From assembly GCA_033782935.1 (NCBI GenBank), contig JAWQEG010001336.1, positions 7,501 to 71,500 of the forward strand: a DNA stretch of 64,000 nt. The letters run 5' to 3'. Position 1 is the first letter of the stretch, and each line of letters begins with the position of its first letter. The DNA is from Petrolisthes cinctipes. Taxonomy: Eukaryota; Arthropoda; Malacostraca; Decapoda; Porcellanidae. Under the pieces are notes generated by a model. The model did no database searches. It had not been told where the DNA came from and saw nothing but the letters and a program-made list of their open reading frames with translations. A program made the position numbers and the translations under genes. This document shows positions 45,958 through 58,100 of this stretch, piece by piece.

Positions 45958-46772
45958 TAGGTTAGGTTAGGTTAGGTTAGGTTAGGTTAGGTTAGAGTAG
46001 TTTGGGTTGGGTTAGGCTAGGTTAGGTTAGAGTAGTTTGGGTTGGGTTAGGCTAGGTTAGGTTAGAGTAGTTTGGGTTGGGTTAGGCTAGGTTAGGTTAG
46101 AGTAGTTTGGGTTGGGTTAGGTTAGGTTAGGCAAGGTTAGGCTAGGCTAGGTTAGGTTAGGTTAGGCAAGGTTAGGTTAGAGTAGTTTGGGTTGGGTTAG
46201 GTTAGGCAAGGTTAGGTTAGAGTAGTTTGGGTTGGGTTAGGCTAGGCTAGGCTAGGCTAGGCTAGGTTAGGTTGGGTTGGGTTGGGTTGGGTTGGGTTGG
46301 GTTGGGTTGGGTTGGGTTGGGTTGGGTTGGGTTGGGTTGGGTTAGGTTAGGTTAGGTTAGGCAAGGTTAGAGTAGTTTGGTTTGGGTTGGGTTAGGCTAG
46401 GTTAGGTTAGGTTAGGTTAGAGTAGTTTGGGTTGGGTTAGGCTAGGCTAGGTTAGGTTAGGTTAGGTTAGGTTGGGTTAGGCTAGGCTAGGTTAGGTTAG
46501 AGTAGTTTGGGTTGGGTTAGGCTAGGCTAGGTTAGGTTAGAGTAGTTTGGGTTGGGTTAGGCTAGGCTAGGTTAGGTTAGGTTAGAGTAGTTTGGGTTGG
46601 GTTAGGCTAGGCTAGGTTAGGTTAGGTTAGGCAAGGTTAGGTTAGAGTAGTTTGGGTTGGGTTAGGCTAGGCTAGGTTAGGTTAAGCTAGGCTAGGCTAG
46701 GCTAGGCTAGGTTAGGCAAGGCTAGGTAAGGTTAGATTAGGCAAGGCTCGGCTAGGCTAGGCAAGGAAAGGG
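45958..46772 (+). repeat. Interstitial TTAGG-type telomere-like array, degenerate
   Basis: About 815 bp of pentamers dominated by TTAGG, with TTGGG, CTAGG and CAAGG variants. A recurrent TTAGAGTAGTTTGGGTTGGG block marks a higher-order unit of about 45-50 bp. A 70-bp GTTGG run lies at 46266-46340. TTAGG is the canonical arthropod telomere repeat, but only the first 40 bases here are pure. Confidence 0.88.
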
Positions 46773-46859
46773 TTTACCACCACCACACTGTGTTGGCAAT
46801 ACTGTGTGGTCATCATTAAAGTGTAGCCAACTCTACAATTACTATTATGATTTTTTTTA

Positions 46860-47035
46860 TTATTTTTATATCAAACTTTGTAATAATAATAATGACAAAG
46901 ATACAAAGAGAGTTCTTAAGTCAAATTTATAAAGTGTAAAAAACATGTAACATATAAATACTTACATGTATAATAATATATAGTTAAATATAAACACACA
47001 CCATCTGAGGTGAAAATAATAGTCATATGTAAGAA
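46860..47035. other. No gene recognised
   Basis: AT-rich unique sequence. Confidence 0.4.
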
Positions 47036-47037
47036 TA

Positions 47038-47365
47038 ACTGTAGTGTATACCATGGTGTGGTGTATACTATGGTTGTGTAGTGTATACTATGAATCTGTA
47101 GTGTATACGATGGTGTGGTAACAATACTATGGTTCTGTAGTGTATACGATGGTGTGGTGTATACTATGGTTGTGTAGTGTATACGATGGTGTGGTGTATA
47201 CTATGGTTGTGTAGTGTATACGATGGTGTGGTGTATACTATGAATCTGTAGTGTATACGATGGTGTGGTAACAATACTATGGTTCTTTAGTGTATACGAT
47301 GGTGTGGTACCAATACTATGGGGGTCATAGTACCGGCACCACACCATCGTATATACCACCACCAC
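47038..47365. repeat. Approximately 40-bp minisatellite
   Basis: Units GTAGTGTATACGATGGTGTG + GTGTATACTATGGTTGT. It ends in an inverted match (CCGGCACCACACCATCGTAT) and a CCA run. Confidence 0.88.
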
Positions 47366-47404
47366 CACCACGGGTTATCTTGCATATGACTCACAATACT
47401 ATTA

Positions 47405-47780
47405 AAAGGGTATTACAATGGAGTAAATGATTCCTCCAAACAATAACAACAACAACAAAACGTGAATATTTTTGTTTTAATCTGGTGTTTTTTTTTGCTT
47501 TGTTTTGTTTATTTCCCGGCATATTTTGGAGTAACCAATATATTTTGGAGGAATCGACATATTTAGGAGTAATCTTAGCACTTCACAATATAACCAAAGT
47601 GTATTATTACCCTTTTAATAGTAGCCTAACTTAGAAGGCTACTGAATCCTCCAAAAACTCCAAAAACACCAAATAAACAAATCCCGTATGTATAAAATTA
47701 TGAAGAAAATGGATGGTGTTTTTTCCCCGGCATATTTTTGGAGGAATCAAAAGCCTTCTAATTAATTCACCCCAAAAAAA
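47405..47780. repeat. Dispersed GATTCCTCCAAA element, several ends
   Basis: GATTCCTCCAAA, TTTCCCGGCATATTTTGGAG and TTTGGAGGAATCGA recur in both orientations with AAC repeats between. The same motif occurs at 6065-6180, 13440-13555, 15240, 35335 and 62235-62520. It may be a small palindromic repeat family. The class is not assigned. Confidence 0.6.
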
Positions 47781-47879
47781 ACACACACACACACTGTGAC
47801 GGTGATGTGAGAATGATAGATAACGTAATTTATAATATGACAATTACAACTTACCTTGCCCGGTTAATTTATGATCTCG

Positions 47880-49004
47880 TTGGTTGGCTGCAGCGAAGAA
47901 CAAAAAGTCGGGGATTAATTCCCCGTTTTAGGCCTCAAGCACCACGCACATAATAATAATTTATGTTAAGGGGTTCTTCCCGATATATATGTATTTATAT
48001 AGATAACAAATCTACTGGTGCATTTAAACAACCAATTGCAAATTTTCTATATTTATTCAACTCCAGTATGCCAACATGAATAAATTAAATTTCACACACA
48101 CACACACAACTCACGCTACGCTAACTAGCTCGCTCTCGCTACCTCTCGCTCTCGCTCACGTGACGATAGTCTAGGTTACGTTAACACTGTAGTAATTCTA
48201 TCAATTGTTACGCAAGTTGGAATATTTTTCTAATGTCTCACACTTAGAGTCTCACAACACACTCGTAATTTTCTTCAAAGATCCAGCTTCCCCCTCACCT
48301 AATTTAGTTACTGAACCAGCGTCAATGCAACTAGTCAGTATACAACTGTAAAGCCTTGTGAAATCGTGTAATATACAACGAATTCGGCGTCTACGTTGAT
48401 CACTCCCCACTGCACACGTGGAGGATTGATCTAGGTAAGGGAAGCTGACGATACGAGTGTGTTCCTTCCTCCAAGTGTGTCCTGTTCCAACTGACCCCAA
48501 TTCTTCCTCCTTAACTGGAGGCTGAAATTTCAAAATTTCTACTGACTCCTCCTCCTATCTGTGTTCGTTTTTCCTAACTGGCTACGATTTACATTGTACC
48601 CACTTATTCCTGAGTTATACATGCAATTGCAATTTACCTATGGCGTGCTAATAATTCCCGATAATTCCCCTCCACTTCACGATCATTTACAATACCATAA
48701 GTTACCCAGGTAGCATAATTATTAATACAAATTGTAATTAATGTACGAACACCTATATGACTGAATGTGGCAAATTCAGTTGAAACCCCGGCCTTCCTGA
48801 CCCTTTTCTAATTTTGGCTACTAATCCGGTACCTGCGGATTAAGACTACCTGCACCCACAACTTAACCCACTCCTGTCTCCTTTGTCTCATGAATGGAAT
48901 ATTCCAGAACCTTCTCTAGAACATTCTATATTGACACCAGTATGGAATTTTCCAACTCTCTGTAATTCAAATTACGTCACGAGTATTATGTCTGACTCGT
49001 GACA
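47880..49004 (-). mobile_element. 3' LTR of a deleted gypsy element (approximate lower end)
   Basis: On the minus strand the LTR starts TGTCACGAGTCAGACATAAT at 49004, right after GTGTGGGCGAA, a plausible polypurine-tract position. It continues through TAACTCAGGAATAAGTGGG and contains AATAAA-like signals near 48070. The internal segment 48749-48852 is repeated at 50280-50383. The lower boundary could not be fixed. Confidence 0.6.
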
Positions 49005-49735
49005 TTCGCCCACACAAAGAGACATTGCTCTATGCAATGTTTAATAGATTCGTGAAGTGGTAACGACGCCTTTGCATGTATAACTATTACAATAACAATT
49101 CATCCACACTTCACTTATTCTTGTATGTGTCAATTACTATCACCAGTTACATGTTCATTTTTGCCAATGAGTGGAAAACTCCCAACAGTTACTTTAGCTT
49201 TTCAATCTTAGGAAGAAACTCCGAGACAAGAATGAATGTACCTGGTAATTTCTGCTCAGTACAATTTGTACACATTTAAGCAATATATAAGTGTGGTGTA
49301 TGTAATGCATTGTGTATTTGTTACATAATATGTAGGAAATGCAACAATATCTCTGGAAGGCAATACATATATTAGTGAATTATCCGAGCCTTGGATCAGA
49401 GTAAACCGCTAGAATCTGTGTCTTGGATAAGGTTACACAAAATAATGCAATAATATTCTGGAAGGCAATATATTGTTATAGTCAAACCAGAATATACTGA
49501 GCCTTCGGGTAGGGTCGAGGATTAAGAGCGGCGTTGCCAAATCTTCACCAAAACAAACCCACATGGTATCCATCATTCTTTATGATACATTTAATGGGGT
49601 AACCCCTCTAAAATTATAGTACTGTATTTTATGTATCTTCAGTCATTTTTTCCTCTTTTAATAGTAGCGATGATTTACTTGTAATTAATTATTTATTTTA
49701 AATAAGTAAAGTATCAATATCTTTATAAGTAGAAG
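49005..49735 (-). other. Noncoding 3' part of the gypsy element
   Basis: Between the integrase remnant and the LTR. AT-rich, without a convincing frame. Confidence 0.4.
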
Positions 49736-49799
49736 ATATAACAATTTATTGCAGGCAATTGTCGACTTTCTTTCCACACCACCATAGAGGTAAAAGTCC

Positions 49800-50282
49800 A
49801 GGTGCGTTTTTTTATAGAGTAGCGGCGAGATATACCTGGACCACTCCCTAGGTTGTTCTACTGCCATCCTCCTCAACATTTTCTTGAGAGTACCATTAAA
49901 CCTCTCACACAACCCATTACACATTGGATGATAAGGTGTTGTCCTCAACCCTTTAACTGAGAGTAATCTCCACAATTCCTCCATCATCGCGGAGGTAAAT
50001 TGACTGCCTCGGTCGGACAATACCTGCTTTGGTATGCCGACACGACAGAATATATCCAACAAGGCTTCAGCCACTGTAGTGGCTTCAATATCACGCAGAG
50101 GCACTGCTTCAGGCCATCTGGTCGCGAAATCCACACAGGTAAGAATATACTTGGCACCGTCCGTAGCCCTCGGAATAATCGGTCCAACAATATCAACCGC
50201 TACTCTCTCAAATGATTCTGAGATTAGCGGTAGAGGTTTTAGAGGTGCGGGCTTCACCCGACCCCTGTCAGAGATATGTCAC
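49800..50282 (-). pseudogene. Ty3/gypsy integrase core, 5'-deleted
   Basis: The minus strand encodes an rve integrase core: FERVAVDIVGPI (first Asp), TCVDFATRWPEAVPLRD, VLSDRGSQFTS (second Asp) and TPYHPMCNGLCERFNGTLKK (catalytic Glu). The core triad is intact. Sequence before KPAPLKPLPLIS (zinc-binding part, RNase H, RT, protease and gag) is missing. It is fused at 50280 to an LTR fragment. After about 49800 the frame decays. Confidence 0.85.
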
Positions 50283-50383
50283 CTATATGACTGAATGTGG
50301 CAAATTCAGTTGAAACCCCGGCCTTCCTGACCCTTTTCTAATTTTGGCTACTAATCCGGTACCTGCGGATTAAGACTACCTGC
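50280..50383 (-). mobile_element. LTR fragment of the same gypsy element
   Basis: Matches 48749-48852 (CCTATATGACTGAATGTGGC ... GACTACCTGCA) base for base. It directly abuts the integrase, so a deletion removed everything between the 5' LTR and the integrase. Confidence 0.88.
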
Positions 50384-50514
50384 ATTTACTTATCATTCTG
50401 GATTGTTGGGTTGGTCAACACTCGATTCTGTGGAAGGGAAAATTACAAACTGTATTACAAAGCCAATTGTTCTACAAAATTACAAATATATTACAAAGCC
50501 GAGTGTTCTACAAA

Positions 50515-51035
50515 ATTCTATCTATCTATCTATTGCTCCGACGTCTCGTTCCCTCCGGGTACTCCCTCCAAGGGGGTGGCCACGGCAGAAGTGTCTCCAG
50601 TTCTCCCTGTTCCAACACTCCCTCCTTACTTGGTCCATCCCTCCTCTGTCCCTCATGTTACTCTCCTTTACATACTCTTCCATTCTGTTCCAACACTCCC
50701 TCCTTACTCCCTCCTCTGTCCCTCATGTTACTCTCCTTTACATACTTTTCCACTCTGTTCCAACACTCCCTCCTCTGTTCCTTATGTTTCTCTCCTTTAC
50801 ATACTCTTCCACTCTGTTCCAACATACTTTGGCCCTTTCACTTCCATACTCACACTTCTACCCTTCATAATCCTCCCCAGTGATCCTATGACCTGCCTGC
50901 CCCTCACTGCTCTCTCCTTCCATACTTCCATGTTTACACAGAACTGTTCCCAGATACTTCAATTCCCTCACCTCCTCCATCCTCTCACCCCCTAAAGTTA
51001 TCTCACCTTCTGTCCCAGTTGGTACAGCCAGGGGT
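50515..51035 (-). mobile_element. RTE-like LINE 3' part, right segment
   Basis: GATA-type tail (CTATCTATCTATC at 50519), the C-terminal ORF remnant, and an internal 60-bp tandem repeat (CTCTGTTCCAACACTCCCTC) at 50625-50830. Upstream it encodes REFKYLG and HGSMEGEIGERAV on the minus strand. Confidence 0.8.
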
Positions 51036-51639
<604 letters not shown>

Positions 51640-51640
<1 letters not shown>

Positions 51641-52040
51641 TGCTATAGGGTGTAGCAAAGTCAATTACTTCTGTTTTGGTCCTCTCAAATACCATCACCT
51701 TACTCTTACCAACATTCACCTTCAGTTTTCTTTGCTTACACACAGACTGAAACTCATCCACCACCCTCTGTAACTCCCTTTCACTCTCAGCCAGCAACAC
51801 AGTGTCATCCGCAAATAAACTTGCAACCAATTTACTCTCCATTCAACCTCAGTTTTGCACCCAGGCCCTCCACCTTTGCCTTCATCTCTCTCATGCAACC
51901 ATCCATAAAGATATTGAACAACCATGGTGACATGACACACCCCTGCCTCAATCCTACACTGATATCAAAGTTCTCACTCAAATCACCCTCAACCCTCACA
52001 CAAGCTTTTGCCTCTCTATAGAATGCCTCAATCCCCAACC
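51640..52040 (-). mobile_element. RTE-like LINE, RT palm segment
   Basis: The minus strand encodes VGLRQGCVMSPWLFNIFMDG and, in another frame, ASLFADDTVLLAESERELQR then KLKVNVGKSKVMVFE and TEVIDFATPY. RT motifs are intact but split by a frameshift near 51840. It continues into 50515-51035. Confidence 0.85.
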
Positions 52041-52520
52041 ACACAACATACCCATTCTATTAAACACATTATTGAAGACTACAACACACACAACCACACT
52101 CACCAACAACACAACACCTCATTCTATTAAACACATTATTGAAGACAACAACACACACAACCACACAACATACCCATTCTATTAAACACATTATTGAAGA
52201 CTACAACACACACAACCACACAACATACTCATTCTATTAAACACATTATTGAACACTACAACACACACAACCACACTCACCAACAACACAACACCTCATT
52301 CTATTGAACACATTATTGAAGACTACAACACACACAACCACACTCACCAACAACACAACATACTCATTCTATTAAACACTACAACACACACAACCACACT
52401 CACCAACAACACAACATACACTCTCTGAGGGCACTGTGGCAAAGCCCGGTTCAGGCCATGACCTTCCTCAGGAGCTCGGGGCTGTTCAGCCAGACACCTT
52501 GAGCAACTTCAACAACAACA
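52034..52520 (+). mobile_element. Second LINE 3' end with amplified ACAACACACACAACC units
   Basis: Same order as 3110-3510: repeated CATTCTATTAAACACATTAT units, then CTCTCTGAGGGCACTGTGGC, CAAAGCCCGGTTCAGGCCAT and a CAA tail. Confidence 0.85.
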
Positions 52521-52994
52521 CATACTACCATACTTTAACACATACTACCATATTCTAACACATACTACCATTCTCTAACACATACTACCATATCCTAACA
52601 CATACTACCATATCCTAACACATACTACCATATTCTAACACATACTACCATATTCTAACACATACTACCATATTCTAACACATACTATCATATTCTAACA
52701 CATACTACCATATTCTAACACATACTAACATATTTTAACACATACTACCATATCCTAACACATACTAACATATTTTAACACATACTACCATATCCTAACA
52801 CATACTACCATATTCTAACACATACTACCATTCTCTAACACATACTACCATATTCTAACACATACTACCATATCCTAACACATACTACCATATCCTAACA
52901 CATACTACCATATCCTAACACATACTACCATATTCTAACACATACTAACATATTTTAACACATACTACCATATCCTAACTCATACTACCATTAC
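52515..52994. repeat. 20-bp array ending at the exon 5 donor of the membrane-protein gene
   Basis: About 23 units of CATACTACCATATCCTAACA. The final unit grades into CATACTACCATTACCTTATA, where ACC is the donor junction. In the array copies the GT dinucleotide is mostly GA on the gene strand. Confidence 0.92.
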
Positions 52995-53196
52995 CTTATA
53001 CAAGAAAGTTCTGATGTAGGCCAGCAGTAGGAGGGATTGAATGATAAAGAAGGCCAGCAAAACACTGACAACGATGAGTGCTGTGTTGGACGACTCTACG
53101 ACCGGAGTGTCATCTGCGGACCAAAAAAAATATATATCATTAAATAAAATAGAAAATATACTGTAAATAATATAAATAAAATAAACAAAATAAATA

Positions 53197-53267
<71 letters not shown>

Positions 53268-54907
53268 CACAGACAGAGAGACACACAGACAGAGACACAG
53301 AAAGAAAAAAAATGAGAAAATGCCGTACATACCTGGATCAGGACATGTTCCAGCACACTGCACATAAACAAGTTTGGCGGTGACATCAGGTTCCAGTTGT
53401 TTGAAGAAGACACTCTCATAGTCCTCGGTAAGGCTGACTGTCACTGCATTCTTACCATCCAACTCCATCTGACAAACAAACAAAAAGTATTAGAATTATT
53501 ATTAGTAGTAGTAGTAGTAGAATTATTATTATTTCTATTATTATTATTACCATCCAACTCCATCTGAAAAACAAACATAAAGTATTAGAATTATTATTAT
53601 TATTGTTATTATTATAAGTATTAGCTTCTGGCTAGCACAGTGCTAGAGTCTGCGGCTGCAATACTGCAGCCCAGCGTTCAATCCTTGGTCGGGACACGAT
53701 AAAAATCTTTCACTGATGCCAGAGGTTACCACACCCTGTCAGCAAGGGGTGGGGGGTTTGAGTCAGCTGTCTGAGGTCTTCCTGCTTACACAGACATAGC
53801 CGAGGCTGACTCTGGTCTCACCGTGGGTGGAGAGGTCTGTGTGCCACTCATCATCCTTATAATGTGTTGTTATAATTGTGTTTCATACACACAGTGTGTT
53901 GCTACACTCTGTACCATTGACTGCCACTCATTGGTGGACCTTTAACCTTTATTATTATTATTCAACTCCATCTTGCATAGGGGAATTGGGGACAGGCTTT
54001 CTACCCCCCCAAGCCTGTCCCCAAACCCCCTCCCCCCAAGCCTGTCCCTCTATTCCTGCACCCCCCCTCAAGCCTGTCCCCAAACCCCCTCCCCCCAAGC
54101 CTGTCCCCCTTATTCCTTACCTTAACCTACATTATATATAACTCACCTCCATCTTCTTGTCATCGAGGAAAGCGAGTCGAAGTTTGAGGAGTTTCTCGTC
54201 GACGGGAGCACACGGGCCCTCACTAGCCTTCCTCACCACTGCCTCACCATTCACCTTACACACCACCCATTCCTCACCGCCGATATGCATGGTGATGTTG
54301 TGTTTAGCGTCCACCGAGGGGTACAGAAGGATCATCTCCTCCGTGTGTCCGGTGCGAGGCAGTTCGCGGTTGAATTTGTATTCCGTCACAAAGTTTGGTG
54401 TCGCTGGAAACATTAACAATTACCGTAAACATCATATATTATAATTTTTTTTATTTGGTGTCGCTGGAAACAGAACAATTACCATAAAGAAGTTCGTTGG
54501 AAACAAAACAATTACCATAAAGAAGTTCGCTGGAAACATTAACAATTACCATAAAGAAGTTCGCTGGAAACAAAACAATTACAATAAAGAAGTTCGCTGG
54601 AAACAAAACAATTACAATAAAGAAGTTTGCTGGAAACAAAACAATTACCATAAAGGTCATATATTATAGTTTTTTTTTATTAGCATTGTAAGAATTATAC
54701 TGTACGTACAAACAAGGTCCAATGACACTTAAGACAGGAATAGCAGACAGAGGACACTACACAGATGTTGTCCCTGTAGACTCTCTCTCCATCACACACA
54801 CACACACACACACACACACAACACTCCCTACACACACACACACACAACACTCCCTACACACACACACACACACAACACTCCCTACACACACACACACACA
54901 ACACTCC

Positions 54908-54938
<31 letters not shown>

Positions 54939-54975
54939 ACACTCCCTACACACACACACACACACACAACACTCC

Positions 54976-55006
<31 letters not shown>

Positions 55007-55081
55007 ACACTCCCTACACACACACACACACACACACACAACACTCCCTACACACACACACACACACACACACAACACTCC

Positions 55082-55115
<34 letters not shown>

Positions 55116-58100
55116 CACTCCCTACACACACACAAACACATACAGTGACTCGCCTTTCGGGACCTGACAGGTAGTTCAGATTCCACATACATACATACAC
55201 ACAGACAAGCCAGCTGCACTCACTAGACTTGACTTGATCTGACTGAGATCATTTTCTCTCTGTCCAACACACACACATATACACGTACACAGAGTTACCC
55301 TCGCTTGACCAGTCTCCAATGACATATCTCTACTTACAGTTGTGGTAAAAGGATACAGCAGAAACCATTAACCCTTTCTTCTCTCTCTAGTTTCACAGAG
55401 AGAGATAGAGAAGGGAGAATAAACGAATAAGGAATAGAGAAAGAGAGAGAGGGTCAAAACTTGACCCATACTAAAAATAATAGAACATTCAGCCAGCAAT
55501 ACTGTATCCAGAGATTACTGGCATCTCCAAGTACAGAATGAATATAAACTGACCAGAATAGCCTTAGCTAGGAACATTCAAGAACATAACAGACAAAAGA
55601 CATCAACTCTGTTCTCCCTTAGAATTAATAAATAAAGTAAGTTTAATTTTACTTACTGAAGTTTATTTCCAACCTTGACTGAACACCACAATGCCGCCGA
55701 GCTAGCTACCACAACCAACTACAACTCCAGAACAAGGTAATGTACCAGATTCTTCGAAGAGACAAATCAGGACTGGTACATTTTGATGGCAGCGGTGTTT
55801 TTGCAACATGGCAACTTGCAAGGTAACAACTTCACAGGAGTCCAGAGACTGACATTGTTCAAGAGCAAGTAAGGATTGACTTGTAAATTCTCTCAAGCAA
55901 TTCCTTCAGTGGTGATAATCTTACGACCTCTAACGAGGGAGATTTATGCCACAAGTAACTTACCTACAAGGGTCTCCTGCTCCAAGATAACTACAACTCA
56001 ATCTACAAGGGGACCTCATCTACTTCACAACAAACAATCATCACTTCATCCCTACCATATCGGCGTCCCTGTTACGTAAATGCTCTAGTAAGGACAAAGC
56101 CATCACTCCATCACCTCCAAGCTGACACATCTTACCTAAATTCTCTCTTAAAGGCAAGTCAACGTTCATCGTCTTCACTCCAATAATGACTGTTAGTGTG
56201 TTAGTGTGCGAGCTACCTAATCATCTTCTCTTCATCACTTCAACATCGTCTCGTCTTCACGACATCGACTCGTCAGGCAACACCCCAGCTTGACCTCGTC
56301 ATCATCGTAGCAGCATCAGTCTACACAAAAGTAGGTACATTTACAAAGTACATTACATTATTTTCCACTTGTTCACGAACATGTTAGAAAGCTATAGGTT
56401 CCTCATTTGATGTCTAAAAAGAATACTACTTTCACTAATTTACAAGTCAATCCTTACTTGCTCTTGAACAATGTCAGTCTCTGGACTCCTGTGAAGTTGT
56501 TACCTTGCAAGTTGCCATGTTGCAAAAACACCGCTGCCATCAAAATGTACCAGTCCTGATTTGTCTCTTCGAAGAATCTGGTACATTACCTTGTTCTGGA
56601 GTTGTAGTTGGTTGTGGTAGCTAGCTCGGCGGCATTGTGGTGTTCAGTCAAGGTTGGAAATAAACTTCAGTAAATAAAATTAAACTTACTTTATTTATTA
56701 ATTCTAAAGGAGAACAGAGTTGATGTGTTTTGTCTGTTATGTTCTTCGACATATTTCCCCCATTAAACATCCAAACGACCCAAACTTAACATTGAATACC
56801 ACTACCAATGATTCATTGAGCTCCGGGCTAGAAAATTCATCCCCTATGTCCCAAAGTCTTGTTCCTGGTGCCGACACATACGAATCACCTTCTGCTTCTT
56901 CCATCCTATCTCCTTCTACCAAATTGTACCAAACGTTTGGAAATATGCTATTGTAGTTCCCATTCATAAAAACGGTGAAGTCAATAATGTTAGCAACTAT
57001 CGACCTATCTCAATATTGCCCATTCTTTCTAAAATTTTGGAGAAAATAGTTTCAAACCAATTAATTAACAGCCTGGAGTCTAACCAGCTGCTCTCTAACA
57101 CACAACATGGTTTTCGGCCCAAACTCTCAACTGAAACTGCCCTGACCACCATTACTGATAATATTTATGATAACATGGATAATAGGAAGATATCATTGCT
57201 AACCTTATGTGACCTATCCAAGGCCTTTGATAGTGTCAATCACTCTATACTACTCCGAAAATGTAATGTCCTAGGAATAAGTTCTTTCTGGTTCAATAAT
57301 TTTCTAAAAGATAGAAAACAATCTGTGAAACTTAATCAAACAATATCATCAGAAGAAACAATTACTTATGGCGTTCCACAAGGCTCCATCCTAGGCCCCA
57401 TTTTATTTACTATCTATGTAAATGATCTGCGGGACCACTTAGTGGATGGTACAGTAATCCAGTACACTGATGACACACAGTTTCTTTATGCTGACTGTCT
57501 AGGCAATCTGGCTACACTCATCAATAAAACAGAAGAATCTCTTCATGCTCTTCAAAGATATTTTTTTTTAAATGGTCTATTGCTTAATGCTAAAAAAACT
57601 CAATGTATTTTTATAGGAAATAACCAGCTACTATCACATATTCCAAATGACACTGTTATAAGAGTAAATAATACAACTATCGTTCCAAATAAAAGTGTAA
57701 AAAATTTAGGCCTTCACATAGATCAATATATGAACTTTGATGTGCACATTAATGCAGTAAATAAAAAAGTAATGGGAACTCTCATATATGTAAATAGAGT
57801 AAGTGGAATGCTAAATAAGACAGCCAGGAAAATTTGTATCGAATCATTAGTATTAAGCATAATTAATTATTGCATAAAAATTTGGGGAACAACTAGTGAG
57901 AAACAGAAATCAAAAGTTCAGAAACTCCAAAACTTTGCTGCCCGGGTTGCTGTTGGCGGCCTCAGAAAATATGACCATGTGTCCCCAGCTTTCCATGAAC
58001 TCAAGTGGCTTAAAATAGGGAACAAACATAAATTTGATGCACTAGTACATGTATATAACACCCTGTATAAAATCTACCCCGAATGGGTAAGTAAATATGA

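Noticed and set aside
45958..46772. True chromosome end
   Set aside because: Coding genes and transposons continue for more than 17 kb beyond it on the right and 45 kb on the left, and the repeat is degenerate.
48252..48533. 93-codon minus-strand frame (KFQPPVKEEELGSVGTGHTW)
   Set aside because: It lies inside the candidate gypsy LTR and has no recognisable domain; probably a chance frame.
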